A stretch of 39,820 nucleotides of DNA from Oscillospiraceae bacterium. Lineage in GTDB: Bacteria > Bacillota > Clostridia > Oscillospirales > Acutalibacteraceae. Made by a program: the position numbers and the translations under genes. This document shows positions 30,982-39,351 of this stretch, one piece after another. The notes under the pieces were generated by a model. That model saw only the letters and a program-made list of their open reading frames with translations, was not told the DNA's origin and did no database searches. The stretch's first letter is position 1, and each line of letters begins with the position of its first letter. Location: contig SVPD01000020.1 of assembly GCA_015066045.1 (NCBI GenBank), positions 1-39,820 of the forward strand. The letters run 5' to 3'.

Positions 30982-31135
30982 GCAGATGTGGCGGAATTGG
31001 CGGCATCGTCACCGAAACGCTCCCTGTGGGAGATGCAGTGAGGTGAGGATGGCGCAGCGGTCAAAATCCGATGAAGCGGATAGCGAATAACGGATTTTGG
31101 GAACCGCAAGAGTCCCGCGCTACGCAAATCAATAT
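30982..31135 (+). repeat. 154-bp tandem unit 2 before tRNA-Leu
   Basis: 153 of 154 bases match unit 1. It shares the first 20 nt of tRNA-Leu, then diverges from the tRNA at the same place. It abuts the first base of the real tRNA-Leu, so fragment, unit and tRNA are in exact register: tRNA start, 154 bp, tRNA start, 154 bp, tRNA start. Confidence 0.9.
31049..31112 (+). repeat. 64-bp tRNA-associated hairpin module, copy B2
   Basis: Identical to copy B1, 154 bp downstream, inside unit 2. Confidence 0.75.
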
Positions 31136-31222
31136 GCAGATGTGGCGGAATTGGCAGACGCGCTAGTTTCAGGTACTAGTGAAAGCAATTTCATGTGGGT
31201 TCAAGTCCCATCGTCTGCACCA
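31136..31222 (+). tRNA. tRNA-Leu (anticodon CAG)
   Basis: An 87-nt class II tRNA including encoded CCA. Acceptor GCAGATG pairs with CGTCTGC, the anticodon arm is CTAGT-TTCAGGT-ACTAG with anticodon CAG, and a long variable arm follows (GAAAGCAATTTC). The T arm is TGGG-TTCAAGT-CCCA. It is intact, in contrast to the two partial 5' copies directly upstream. RNase P must find the correct 5' end just after unit 2. Confidence 0.97.
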
Positions 31223-31258
31223 GACTGTCCTGAAAGAAATTTCAGGGCAGTCTTTACT
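31222..31258 (+). terminator. Terminator of tRNA-Leu
   Basis: AGACTGTCCTGAAA (31222-31235) pairs with TTTCAGGGCAGTCT (31240-31253) with one mismatch, and is followed by TTACTTT. It begins at the last base of the CCA end. Confidence 0.85.
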
Positions 31259-31279
31259 TTATGCAAATATACAAAAACG

Positions 31280-31318
31280 AGAGGTAATACGAAAAGCATC
31301 CGTATTACCTCTTTTTTC
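31280..31318. terminator. Second terminator, between tRNA-Leu and the MOSC gene
   Basis: A perfect 12-bp stem (AGAGGTAATACG at 31280-31291, complement at 31301-31312) has a T run on the right and AAAAACG on the left. It can end both the tRNA transcript and the converging molybdenum cofactor operon. Confidence 0.88.
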
Positions 31319-31370
31319 TGTCTTTAATAGCTCTTTAAACAAGATTTGTTTTTTCTATCCGCAAAACAAT

Positions 31371-31808
31371 TTATTCCGCCTCAGTTATCTCGTCGCCCTC
31401 ATAAACCTTGCCGCCCTTTATGACTCTGGCAAAAATACCCTCACGTGGCATAACGCACTGACCGACCAGCTTTTTTATGGCGCAGCCGTCGTGACATTCT
31501 TTTCCTATCTGGCTGATTTCGATTATGCACTCCCCTACTCTCAGACGGGTGCCGATGGGGATAGTAAAAAGCTCTATTCCCTCGGTGGTAATGTTTTCGG
31601 CGAAAACACCGTGACAAAGTCCGTCAGTGGGAAGACCTTTTGATTTTTCGATGCTTTCTTTGGCGAGAAGGCTTACCTGACGGTGCCATTTGCCTGCATG
31701 GGCATCACCCTCAAAGCCGAAATCCTCGATAAGAACACCGGGATTGATTTTGGTTTTCGGAGTGCCCTTTTTTTCGCTGATATTAATGGATAATACTTTA
31801 CCTTTCAT
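31371..31808 (-). CDS. MOSC domain protein
   Basis: A 145-residue stand-alone MOSC domain, the C-terminal fold of molybdenum cofactor sulfurases. Such small MOSC proteins are thought to carry or deliver sulfur or the cofactor. The beta-barrel core has GHxxxHAGKWHRQVSLL, GVFAENITTEGIELF, IGTRLRVGECIIEISQ and the conserved Cys in GCAIKKLVGQCVMPREG. ATG follows AGGAGGATGAGTT. It is the last gene of the tup-moa operon, 3 bp after moaA. Confidence 0.9.
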   Translation of the reverse strand: MKGKVLSINISEKKGTPKTKINPGVLIEDFGFEGDAHAGKWHRQVSLLAKESIEKSKGLPTDGLCHGVFAENITTEGIELFTIPIGTRLRVGECIIEISQIGKECHDGCAIKKLVGQCVMPREGIFARVIKGGKVYEGDEITEAE

Positions 31809-31811
31809 AAC

Positions 31812-32762
31812 TCATCCTCCTATTTTGTTTAATCCGTGTGATGCACCGTAGCCGCAGGAAAATTTATGCTCCATAGGCTTGGATAAAATAGCGGCTCTCA
31901 CGGCTTTTCCGAGCTCTTTTTCATCATCAAGATAAGCTCTGAGGTCGTGTGTTTCATCGGAACCGAGGCATACCTTTACCTTTCCGTCGGAAAGAAGCCT
32001 GATACGGTTACACTCACTGCAAAACTTATCACTTATGGGCGTTATAAAGCCGACTCTGCCCTTAAAGCCTTCGCATTCATAATATCTTGCCACGCTTTTT
32101 TCGAAGGGAGTGCCCTTTTGAGGGGCAGGCTTCAGTAAAGGAAAGCTTTTCAGAATTTCATCACTTTTCACGACGAGCTTTTCATTGTCTCCCTCATCGG
32201 AAAAGGGCATAAGCTCGATAAACCGCACGTCTATTTTTCTGTCCCGTGCGATATTTATGAGGCTCTGTGCATCGATATCGTTCTGCCCTCTGATGAGAAC
32301 GGCATTAATGCGCAGAGGCGAAAGGCCTACTCTTTCGCACTCATCGATGCCCTCATAGACACGGTGAAGCCCGTCATAACCCGTAATAGCCTCAAATCTC
32401 TCCTTATCCGTGGTATCAAGACTTATATTAACCGCACTCACTCCGGCTTTTTTCAGCTCTGCGGCGAACTCCTTAAGCCTTATCCCGTTAGTAGTAAGAG
32501 CCAGCTTTTTTATGCCTTCTATGCGGCCGAGTCTGCCTGCGATATCACAGATATCCTTTCTTACCAGAGGCTCGCCGCCTGTCAGCCTTACCTTGTTTAT
32601 ACCGCAGCCCACAAAGGCTCTGACGATTTTTTCGATTTCATCAGCGGTGAGCTCATTATTCTCTTTTTCATTCTGCGCCCCGCAGTAGCTGCATCTCAGA
32701 TTGCACCTTTTCGTTAGCGAGACACGCAGATAATTTATCTCTCTGCCGTAACTGTCAATCAT
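31812..32762 (-). CDS. moaA: GTP 3',8-cyclase MoaA (radical SAM)
   Basis: A 316-residue radical SAM enzyme making the first intermediate of molybdopterin from GTP, with MoaC. The first cluster motif is CNLRCSYC (Cys20, 24, 27), and the second cluster is held by CSEC and a later Cys in FCSECNRIRLLSDGKVKVCL. The protein ends in GG, the conserved C-terminal pair that inserts into the active site. I choose ATG at 32762: it gives the standard start MIDSYGREINYLRVS and overlaps the moaC stop by 8 bp. An upstream GTG at 32783 is less likely. Confidence 0.95.
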   Translation of the reverse strand: MIDSYGREINYLRVSLTKRCNLRCSYCGAQNEKENNELTADEIEKIVRAFVGCGINKVRLTGGEPLVRKDICDIAGRLGRIEGIKKLALTTNGIRLKEFAAELKKAGVSAVNISLDTTDKERFEAITGYDGLHRVYEGIDECERVGLSPLRINAVLIRGQNDIDAQSLINIARDRKIDVRFIELMPFSDEGDNEKLVVKSDEILKSFPLLKPAPQKGTPFEKSVARYYECEGFKGRVGFITPISDKFCSECNRIRLLSDGKVKVCLGSDETHDLRAYLDDEKELGKAVRAAILSKPMEHKFSCGYGASHGLNKIGG

Positions 32763-33225
32763 TTCTGAAATCGCTCTTTCCACCTGTTTTTTCGAGAAGT
32801 CTGACCTCTCTGATTTCCATTGCTCTGTCTATAGCCTTGCACATATCGTAAACGGTAAGAGCCGTTACCGAGGCGGCCGTAAGTGCCTCCATCTCTATAC
32901 CTGTTTTATAGGAGCATTTAGCTGCCGAATAAATGTACAGCTCATCCTCACCGTTATTACCGAAGGTGATTTCCACACTGTCTACGGGAATATTATGACA
33001 TAGCGGTATAAGCTCCCATGTGCGCTTTGCCGCCATAATTCCCGCTATTCTGGCCGTGGCAAGTCCGTCACCCTTTTTAAGCTCCGAGTTAAGTAGCTTC
33101 TGTAATGTTTCCTTTTTCATTTTAACCTTGGCAAAGGCCTTAGCGGTCCTCTGAGTGATGCTTTTTTCGCCTACATCGACCATTATAGCCTCGCCCTTTT
33201 TATTAAGATGAGTAAAATCAGCCAA
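32755..33225 (-). CDS. moaC: Cyclic pyranopterin monophosphate synthase MoaC
   Basis: A 156-residue MoaC that converts the MoaA product to cyclic pyranopterin monophosphate. Conserved stretches are MVDVGEKSITQRTAKA, KKGDGLATARIAGIMAAK, LIPLCHNIPVD and GIEMEALTAASVTALTVYDMCK. The start is TTG at 33225 with GGGAGG 9 nt upstream, overlapping the end of the moeA fusion by 8 bp, which suggests translational coupling. Confidence 0.96.
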   Translation of the reverse strand: MADFTHLNKKGEAIMVDVGEKSITQRTAKAFAKVKMKKETLQKLLNSELKKGDGLATARIAGIMAAKRTWELIPLCHNIPVDSVEITFGNNGEDELYIYSAAKCSYKTGIEMEALTAASVTALTVYDMCKAIDRAMEIREVRLLEKTGGKSDFRND

Positions 33226-35095
33226 GAGTGTAGCCTCCCATCTGCATAAGTCTTTCTTTGAATTCCCCGCTTTTCATCACGTCAAGAAAAGCCTGCACCT
33301 GAGACGTGCCGTAAGCTTTTTCACTTATGAGCACATCGTATTCCTCGACACAGATTTCGATGAAATCAAGGTCATACATTTTAGCAGCCGAATAAATACC
33401 GAGACCGCAGTCCGCATTACCTGCAGCGATAATCGCAGCCACGGCAGTGTGAGTAAACTCCTCATTACGGTAGCCGTCAACCTCAGCCTTATCTATGCCG
33501 TTTTTATTTAAAAGATAATCACAAAGTATTCTCGTTCCCGAGCCGATCTGACGGTTTACGTATCTGCCCTTCACTATATCGGCAAAGGCTTTTATGCCCA
33601 AAGGATTACCCTTTTTTACCATAAGCCCCTGCACTCTGCCCACACCCTTGACGAGCCTTACTCCGCCCTCGGGGAAGTATTTTTTTACATAGCTTTCGTT
33701 ATACTCGCCCGTTTCCGTGTCAAGCAAATGGATGCAGCCGAGATGTGCCTGAGAATTTTTCAGAGCAGATATGGCACCCATACTACCCACGTGGCTCGAT
33801 GTTATATATGAGGATGAGTCCTTTCTTTTAAGCATATCGGAAAGCTCGTCTATAAGAGGATCGTGACTGCCTGTGACGATAAGGGAGTTTTCTATCTGCG
33901 ACAAATCCTTCAGCAGCTTTATCTCTACCTGCTGCCCCGCCTCATAGCCTTCACTGTTCTGAGGCACCACGAGTATTCCGTCCGCTTTGGTAAAGCTGGT
34001 AATCACGCCTGCACCTCTGCCCAGCGGCACGGCAGCGAGTGTATCTCCTACCTTGCCCAGAGAGACACGGATGTACTCCTGATATTTCAGAGAGGATACC
34101 ACTCTCTTTCCGAGAACGGCTCTTACCGTAGCTTCTTTTTTTCCCTTTTCACGGTACCACAGAGAAACTGTAGCCTTTACTATTTCATCCATAATAACGA
34201 TAGCCGAAACGGGATAGCCGGGAAGTCCCACCACGGGAACATTGCCCACGGCTCCCAGAACTGCAGGCTTTCCGGGCTTTACCGCTATGCCGTGAAAAAC
34301 GACCTGACCGATAGATGCGATTACTGAGCTCGTATAGTCATCTCTGCCTGCCGATGAGCCCGCCAGAACGAGAACCGCATCACATTCATTCACCGCTTTT
34401 TCAAGTGCTGCTCTGAGAAGCTCCTTTTTATCCTTAACTATATCATATGTTTTAGCCTCTGCGCCCCACTGACGGAGCATTGAAGAAAAAATAGCAGAGT
34501 TGAATTCGATTATTTCACCCTTTCCGGGAGCTGCCACGGGCGATACGATTTCGTCACCGGTGGGAATAATACCTACCACAGGCTTTTTGATTACCTTCAC
34601 CTCTAAAACTCCGCCGGCTAAGAAGGCTCCGCAGAGTGAGGGCGTTATTTCCGTAAAAGAAGGTGCTATCATATCTCCCATACAGATATCCTCACCCACC
34701 TGACGTATATTCTGCCACGGATGATGAGCAGACAGAATACTCACTCTGCCATCGCCCAGCTCCGTCACATCCTCTACCATAACCACTGAATCATATCCGT
34801 CGGGCACGGGATCTCCCGTATCGACTACCTCGTACTGCTCCGCAGCCAGAATAACAGGTCTGCTTTCGGAGGCACCGTAGGTATCCTTCGCTTTTACCGC
34901 TATACCGTCCATAGCACTCGCATTATAGTGCGGTGAACAGATAGAAGCATAGACCGCCTCGGCAAGAACTCTGCCCGAAGCCGACTGCGAGGGTATTTTT
35001 TCTGTTTTATAGGTATACTCCGATGCGGAAAGAAAGCTAAGATATTCTGACCTTGCTTTTTCCATAGGCGTATTATCCAGATAATTATGTCTCAT
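33218..35095 (-). CDS. MoeA fused to a periplasmic-binding-protein-like domain
   Basis: A 625-residue fusion. Residues 1-395 or so are a MoeA-type molybdenum insertase: SASGRVLAEAVYA, SAMDGIAV, DTGDPVPDG, GDEIVSP, GSSAGRDDYT and KPGKPA. Residues about 410-625 are a PBP-like domain (HLGCIHLLD, GSGTRILCDYLL, FTHTAVAAIIAAG), the fold of ModA/TupA-type binding proteins and LysR effector domains, but with no signal peptide. In the cytoplasm it could sense or hold molybdate or tungstate. The fusion is known in Firmicutes and archaea; its job is unproven. ATG follows AGAGGTGAAATT. It is 11 bp after the plain moeA. Confidence 0.93.
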   Translation of the reverse strand: MRHNYLDNTPMEKARSEYLSFLSASEYTYKTEKIPSQSASGRVLAEAVYASICSPHYNASAMDGIAVKAKDTYGASESRPVILAAEQYEVVDTGDPVPDGYDSVVMVEDVTELGDGRVSILSAHHPWQNIRQVGEDICMGDMIAPSFTEITPSLCGAFLAGGVLEVKVIKKPVVGIIPTGDEIVSPVAAPGKGEIIEFNSAIFSSMLRQWGAEAKTYDIVKDKKELLRAALEKAVNECDAVLVLAGSSAGRDDYTSSVIASIGQVVFHGIAVKPGKPAVLGAVGNVPVVGLPGYPVSAIVIMDEIVKATVSLWYREKGKKEATVRAVLGKRVVSSLKYQEYIRVSLGKVGDTLAAVPLGRGAGVITSFTKADGILVVPQNSEGYEAGQQVEIKLLKDLSQIENSLIVTGSHDPLIDELSDMLKRKDSSSYITSSHVGSMGAISALKNSQAHLGCIHLLDTETGEYNESYVKKYFPEGGVRLVKGVGRVQGLMVKKGNPLGIKAFADIVKGRYVNRQIGSGTRILCDYLLNKNGIDKAEVDGYRNEEFTHTAVAAIIAAGNADCGLGIYSAAKMYDLDFIEICVEEYDVLISEKAYGTSQVQAFLDVMKSGEFKERLMQMGGYTLG

Positions 35096-35106
35096 AATTT
35101 CACCTC

Positions 35107-36309
35107 TTAAAAAAGATGTATTTCCACTTTTTCTCCCCGTCTGAGTCCCTCACGGTTACGGTCAATAATGATGTAGCCGTCGCTTTCCGAAAGCAGAGAT
35201 ATTACCCCGCTTTTAGCGAAGACAGGCTGCGCACCGAGCTTTGTAAGTCTGACGCAAACTATCTCCTCTCTGCCGTGGTTCGAGGAAATATTCTGTAAAA
35301 CGGCTGCCGTAACTGTCTTTTTCTCTGTCCTTAGTCCGAGAAGCTGCTGCACTAGCGGAACGATAAAACGAAGGCACACGAAATAGCTTGCGGCAGGATG
35401 TCCCGGCAGACCGAATACTGCCTTACCGTCAATGCGGCCTATAATGGTAGGCTTACCGGGCTTGATGGCTATTCCGTGAGCGTAAACCTCACCGAGAGAG
35501 GAAATAATACGTGCCGTCATATCTCTGGTGCCGGCTGAGGAGCCGCCCGAAATGAGAACAATGTCGCTTTCGCTGACTGCTCTGACCACGGCAGCATAAA
35601 TATCCTCATATTTGTCCTTGACGATACCGTATTCGGTACAGTCGCAGCCGTTTTCTCTCATAAGAGCAGAGAGTATATGCGTATTTATGTCTCTTACCTT
35701 ACCGGATTTTGCTTGTCCTTCTGTGGGAACGAGCTCGTCACCCGTGGAAATGATACCTATACGTGGCTTTACCGCTACGGGAACCTCATTTATACCGAGT
35801 GAGGCGAGAATACCTGTTTCACGGGAGGTAATAACCGTGCCTTTGCCAAGCACGGTGTCCCCCTCTTTTATGTCGTCGCCCTTACGGATAACATTTTCGT
35901 AGGGGCTGACTGTTTTATAAACGAGACAGAGAGAGTCAAAGCTGCAATCCGTATGCTCAACCATAACCACACTGTCTGCACCCTCGGGCAGCATACCGCC
36001 CGTAGAAATTTTTATACACTGAGACTCTTTTAAGGGTGTGTCCGCCGTGTCACCCATAAGTATTTCTCCGCTGATACCGAGCTGAGCCGGTGTGCTTTCG
36101 CTGCAGCCGTAGGTATCCGATGCCTTTACCGCATAACCGTCTACGGTAGAGCGGTCAAAGGCAGGAATATTTTCCCGGGAAATGATGTCCTCGGCCAGCA
36201 CTCTTCCCACAGAAAGGAAAAGGCTGACCTTTTCAGCGGCACACGGCATATCTGCCAGTCTGCCGTTTATTATTTCAAAAGCTTCCTCACCGGAAATTAC
36301 CTTTAACAC
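35107..36309 (-). CDS. moeA: Molybdopterin molybdenumtransferase MoeA
   Basis: A 400-residue MoeA that inserts molybdate or tungstate into adenylylated molybdopterin. Domains I-IV are present: VLAEDIISRENIPAFDRSTVDGYAV (shortened to key parts PAFDRSTVDGYAV), STGGMLPEGADSVVM, RIGIISTGDELV, ISGGSSAGTRD and KPGKPTIIG, with GLPGHPAA. The start is GTG at 36309 behind AAGGGGTG. It is 11 bp after tupC and 11 bp before the fused moeA. Two MoeA paralogs beside a tungstate transporter may divide Mo and W insertion. Confidence 0.95.
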   Translation of the reverse strand: MLKVISGEEAFEIINGRLADMPCAAEKVSLFLSVGRVLAEDIISRENIPAFDRSTVDGYAVKASDTYGCSESTPAQLGISGEILMGDTADTPLKESQCIKISTGGMLPEGADSVVMVEHTDCSFDSLCLVYKTVSPYENVIRKGDDIKEGDTVLGKGTVITSRETGILASLGINEVPVAVKPRIGIISTGDELVPTEGQAKSGKVRDINTHILSALMRENGCDCTEYGIVKDKYEDIYAAVVRAVSESDIVLISGGSSAGTRDMTARIISSLGEVYAHGIAIKPGKPTIIGRIDGKAVFGLPGHPAASYFVCLRFIVPLVQQLLGLRTEKKTVTAAVLQNISSNHGREEIVCVRLTKLGAQPVFAKSGVISLLSESDGYIIIDRNREGLRRGEKVEIHLF

Positions 36310-36320
36310 TCTGACACCCC

Positions 36321-36989
36321 TTAATTATCGAATTTCCACATATCAATGAATTTTTTACCCCACACACTTTTCGGCGAGGATAAAAGCTCCTCGGGAGCTC
36401 CCTCCTCGGCTATTTCGCCATTATAAAGGATGACTATTCTGTCTGCCATCCGTCGGGCCTGACCGGGAGAATGCGTGGTCATCAGAATGCCGCAGCCCGT
36501 TTTTCTTTTATACTCCGCTACGGCTTTTTCAATTATTTCCGTGCCCTCTATGTCCGCAGCACTGGAGGGCTCGTCCAGAAGCAGAAAATCACCCTCATTT
36601 ATCAGCACTCTGCCGAGAGCCAGTCTCTGACATTCACCGCCCGAAAGCCCTGCGGCATTTTTGTCGGCGAAATCAGTCAGCGAAAGCAGGGAAAGCATAT
36701 TTTCCGCTTTCTTTTCCTTATTCTCGCCTTTAGCGGAAAAGATAAGGTTTTTCTTCACTGTCTTACGGAAGGGCACGCTTTGCTGCGGCATATAGTAAAG
36801 GGAGCCGTTCACCGTAAAATCGCCCCCGCTTTTCGGTAAAATACCCGCCAGAATTTTCAGCAGTGTACTTTTTCCGCTTCCGTTAGGTCCGACGATTACT
36901 ACGGTTTCACCCTTTTTCACTGTCAGTGAGCCGATATTCAGAACGGCTCTGTCACCGTAATTTTTAGTCAGATTTTTAATTTCTATCAT
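36321..36989 (-). CDS. tupC: Tungstate/molybdate ABC transporter ATP-binding protein
   Basis: A 222-residue ABC ATPase from the ATG at 36989 (MIEIKNLTKNYGDRAVLN); the longer open frame lacks a ribosome site and overlaps the permease. Walker A is GPNGSGKST, the signature LSGGECQRLALGR, Walker B FLLLDEPSS and the switch His THSPGQARRMADRI. GGGAGG lies upstream, and its ATG overlaps the tupB stop (ATGA), so the two are translationally coupled. It drives the TupB channel. Assignment to tungstate rests on TupA. Confidence 0.93.
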   Translation of the reverse strand: MIEIKNLTKNYGDRAVLNIGSLTVKKGETVVIVGPNGSGKSTLLKILAGILPKSGGDFTVNGSLYYMPQQSVPFRKTVKKNLIFSAKGENKEKKAENMLSLLSLTDFADKNAAGLSGGECQRLALGRVLINEGDFLLLDEPSSAADIEGTEIIEKAVAEYKRKTGCGILMTTHSPGQARRMADRIVILYNGEIAEEGAPEELLSSPKSVWGKKFIDMWKFDN

Positions 36990-37669
36990 ACTCTGTCCTC
37001 CCTCGTCAGAAATGAGGCAAGAATATTCACTGCCAGAGAGATAAGAAGCAGCACTATGCCCAGAGCTAAAGCAAAAGTGAAGTTTCCCTTGTTCGTTTCG
37101 AGCATAATTGCCGTTGTCATAACTCTTGTCTTCCACTGGATGTTACCGCCGACCAGACTCACGGCTCCCACCTCGGCGATGGACCTGCCGAAAGCGGTGA
37201 GAACGACAGATATAAGCGAAAATCTGTTTTCGGTAAGAAGCAGCAGAGAGGTTTTCCACTTGGAAAAAGAAAGTCCCTTAGCCGTTTCCGTAAGACTTTT
37301 TACGTTTACGGAAAGGATGGATTCGGTAAGATTTATCACAACAGGAATTATAAGCATACACTGTGCGACCACCATTATCTCCACGGTAAAAAGCAAGCCG
37401 AGAGAGCCGAAGGGGCCGTATCTGGTAAAAAGCAGATAGACAATCAGGCCTGCCACCACAGGAGGCAAGCCCATAAACGTACCGGTTATTTTTCTGACTG
37501 TCCTTTTACCTCTGAAGCTGCTTTTAGCCATTATCACGCCCATCGGCATGCCGACAAGACATGAAATCAAGGTGCTGAAAAAGGACATACGGAGCGTTAC
37601 ACCGATAATCTGTAACAGCTCCCTGTCCATATTCAAAAGCATTTCAAAGGCTTCGTTAAGCTTTTCCAA
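36986..37669 (-). CDS. tupB: Tungstate ABC transporter permease
   Basis: A 227-residue membrane protein with about five hydrophobic helices. The ABC permease loop that touches TupC is GRSIAEVGAVSLVGGNIQ. MGLPPVVAGLIVYLLF is typical of TupB/WtpB proteins. The start is TTG at 37669, 7 bp after the tupA stop; no strong ribosome site is visible, so reinitiation is likely. It is in order tupA-tupB-tupC. Confidence 0.92.
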   Translation of the reverse strand: MEKLNEAFEMLLNMDRELLQIIGVTLRMSFFSTLISCLVGMPMGVIMAKSSFRGKRTVRKITGTFMGLPPVVAGLIVYLLFTRYGPFGSLGLLFTVEIMVVAQCMLIIPVVINLTESILSVNVKSLTETAKGLSFSKWKTSLLLLTENRFSLISVVLTAFGRSIAEVGAVSLVGGNIQWKTRVMTTAIMLETNKGNFTFALALGIVLLLISLAVNILASFLTREDRV

Positions 37670-37675
37670 ATCTGA

Positions 37676-38539
37676 TTACTGACCAAGATAGAAAAGAGCC
37701 TGTCCGTACTGCTCTTTACCGTATTCGGCGATAAGTGCGGAAGCCTCATCTCCCATCATCCACTCAATAAGAGCCTTGGCTCCCTCGGTGTTTACACCGT
37801 CCAGCTTTTCGGGGTTACACTCTATGAGTGAATATACGTTCTTCATATCTTCGCTTTCTTCCATAAGGATTTCGAGATTAAGTGAATCCTTGTTTGAAAG
37901 GAAGGTAGCTTTATCTGTGAGACAGTAAGCACCCTTTTCGCTGGCCATGGTAAGACATGCGCCCATGCCCTGACCTGCATTTATGTACCAGGTTTCTGCT
38001 TCTGCATCGGGAACACTTTCACCCCAGATTTTAAGCTCAGCCTTGTGTGTGCCGCTTTCGTCGCCTCTGGAAACGAAGGTAGCCTTGACGTCGGAAATTC
38101 TGCCGAATGCTTCAGCTGCATTTTCAGCACCGTCCTTGATGCCGGCCGGATCGTCAGCAGGACCTACGATTACGAAATAGTTATACATAAAGGGCTTTCT
38201 TTCCACACCGTAGCCTTCGTTGACAAACTCCTCCTCAGATGCTTTGGCATGAACGAGGATAAGGTCAGCGTTACCGTCTTTGGCTTTCTGGATAGCAGCT
38301 CCCGTACCGGCAGACTGTACCTCTACGGTGTAGCCTGTAGCCTTTTCGAAAACGGGAAGAAGATAAGGCAGAAGTCCCGAGTCATTGACTGATGTGGTGG
38401 TTGACATACGGATAACGGGATTAGCCGGTGTCTGCACCGAGGTGTCGGGTGCGGTGGTTTCCTCTCCGCCACCGCCGCCGCAGGCTGCGAGAGTGAAGAG
38501 CATAAGTGCTGCGAGTAATACTGCGAGAAGTTTTTTCAT
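37676..38539 (-). CDS. tupA: Tungstate-binding lipoprotein
   Basis: A 287-residue solute-binding lipoprotein. The signal peptide ends in LAAC with Cys20, and a Gly/Thr-rich linker follows. The TupA signature is MSTTTSVNDSGLL (about 46-58), which binds the oxyanion, then GTGAAIQKAKDGNADLILVHA and FVSRGDESGTHKAEL. TupA binds tungstate much more tightly than molybdate in studied cases. ATG follows AAAGGAGAATGAATT. It is first in the long tup-moe-moa operon; a structured leader lies upstream. Confidence 0.94.
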   Translation of the reverse strand: MKKLLAVLLAALMLFTLAACGGGGGEETTAPDTSVQTPANPVIRMSTTTSVNDSGLLPYLLPVFEKATGYTVEVQSAGTGAAIQKAKDGNADLILVHAKASEEEFVNEGYGVERKPFMYNYFVIVGPADDPAGIKDGAENAAEAFGRISDVKATFVSRGDESGTHKAELKIWGESVPDAEAETWYINAGQGMGACLTMASEKGAYCLTDKATFLSNKDSLNLEILMEESEDMKNVYSLIECNPEKLDGVNTEGAKALIEWMMGDEASALIAEYGKEQYGQALFYLGQ

Positions 38540-38553
38540 AATTCATTCTCCTT

Positions 38554-38720
38554 TTCAATCACGGAAGGTATGAGGGTTTCCCCAAAATACCCTTTGACCG
38601 GTACCTGTGTATTTTTCTCCCTACAGGCAGTGTTTTTTCGGTCACGCACGGATTTTCGTGGGCAAAGCCTTTAGAATATGCCGTGTCGGAATATGAATTA
38701 ATGCGGCAGGACCGCCAACT
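38554..38720 (-). promoter_or_regulatory. Structured leader before tupA, candidate Moco/Tuco or other metal-cofactor riboswitch
   Basis: The 250-bp region before tupA, read on the minus strand, can form several helices: CACGG with CCGTG, TGACCG with CGGTCA enclosing CCTGT/ACAGG, and GGGTAT with ATACC around GGGGAAACCC just before the ribosome site. Leaders of the Moco/Tuco class are known before tup and moa genes. I cannot match the Moco consensus by eye, so identity is open. There is no open frame here. Confidence 0.4.
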
Positions 38721-38774
38721 TCCGATATGAGGTATATTTATTTGATGAAAATAAATAAAAATGTTTTAAAATTG

Positions 38775-38803
38775 TTGTAAATTTTGTATCTTTATGATAT
38801 ATT
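38775..38803 (+). promoter_or_regulatory. Promoter of mogA and the MoeB-like gene
   Basis: TTGTAA (38775-38780), 17 bp, TATATT (38798-38803), diverging from the tup operon. Confidence 0.7.
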
Positions 38804-38847
38804 ATATATCAGTGAAGAAAATTTTTCAAGTGGGAAGTGATAAAAAA

Positions 38848-39351
38848 GTGAATTTCGCAGTTTTATGTGTAAGCGACAGATGCTCCAAAGGTCTCTGCGA
38901 GGATAAAAGCGGTCCGCTTATAAGCGAGCTCGTCGCCTGCTGCGGCAGCACAAAGGAATACCTTATCGTTCCCGATGAAAAGAGTGAAATAGAAAAGGCT
39001 CTCATTTATCTGTGCGACGAAATAAAGGCCGACGTGGTGTTTACCACAGGCGGCACAGGCTTTGCACCGAGAGATGTCACACCCGAAGCCACGAAAGCGG
39101 TCATAGAAAGAGAGGCTCCGGGTATAGCCGAGGGCATCAGACAGAAAAGCATGGAAATAACTCCCAAGGCTATGCTTTCCAGAGCGGCTTCCGGGATAAG
39201 AAAAGGCTCTCTTATCATTAATCTGCCCGGCAGTCCCAAGGCAGTGAAGGAATCGCTTCAGTTTGTGCTTCCCGTACTCCCCCACGCCGTGGAGGTTTTA
39301 AGCGGAAACACCCTTAACTGCGGCGGAAGCTACGGAAAGGTCGGTGATTGA
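38848..39351 (+). CDS. mogA: Molybdopterin adenylyltransferase MogA/MoaB type
   Basis: A 167-residue MogA/MoaB-fold protein that adenylylates molybdopterin before MoeA inserts the metal. Motifs are VLCVSDRCSKGLCEDKSGP, TTGGTGFAPRDVTPEAT and INLPGSPKAVKESL. The start is GTG at 38848 behind GGGAAGTGAT; longer frames lack a ribosome site. The next gene starts directly after its stop. It is divergent from the tup-moa operon, completing the pathway. Confidence 0.93.
   Translation: MNFAVLCVSDRCSKGLCEDKSGPLISELVACCGSTKEYLIVPDEKSEIEKALIYLCDEIKADVVFTTGGTGFAPRDVTPEATKAVIEREAPGIAEGIRQKSMEITPKAMLSRAASGIRKGSLIINLPGSPKAVKESLQFVLPVLPHAVEVLSGNTLNCGGSYGKVGD

Noticed and set aside
30828-31135. CRISPR array
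   Set aside because: Only two long units, repeated head to tail with no unique spacers, and no cas genes nearby.
31097-31327. Open frame of 76 codons across tRNA-Leu
   Set aside because: Translation of the tRNA itself; a frequent annotation artefact.
37056-37439. Long plus-strand frames opposite tup and moe genes
   Set aside because: They are shadow frames of the well-supported minus-strand genes; codon pattern and ribosome sites favour the minus strand.
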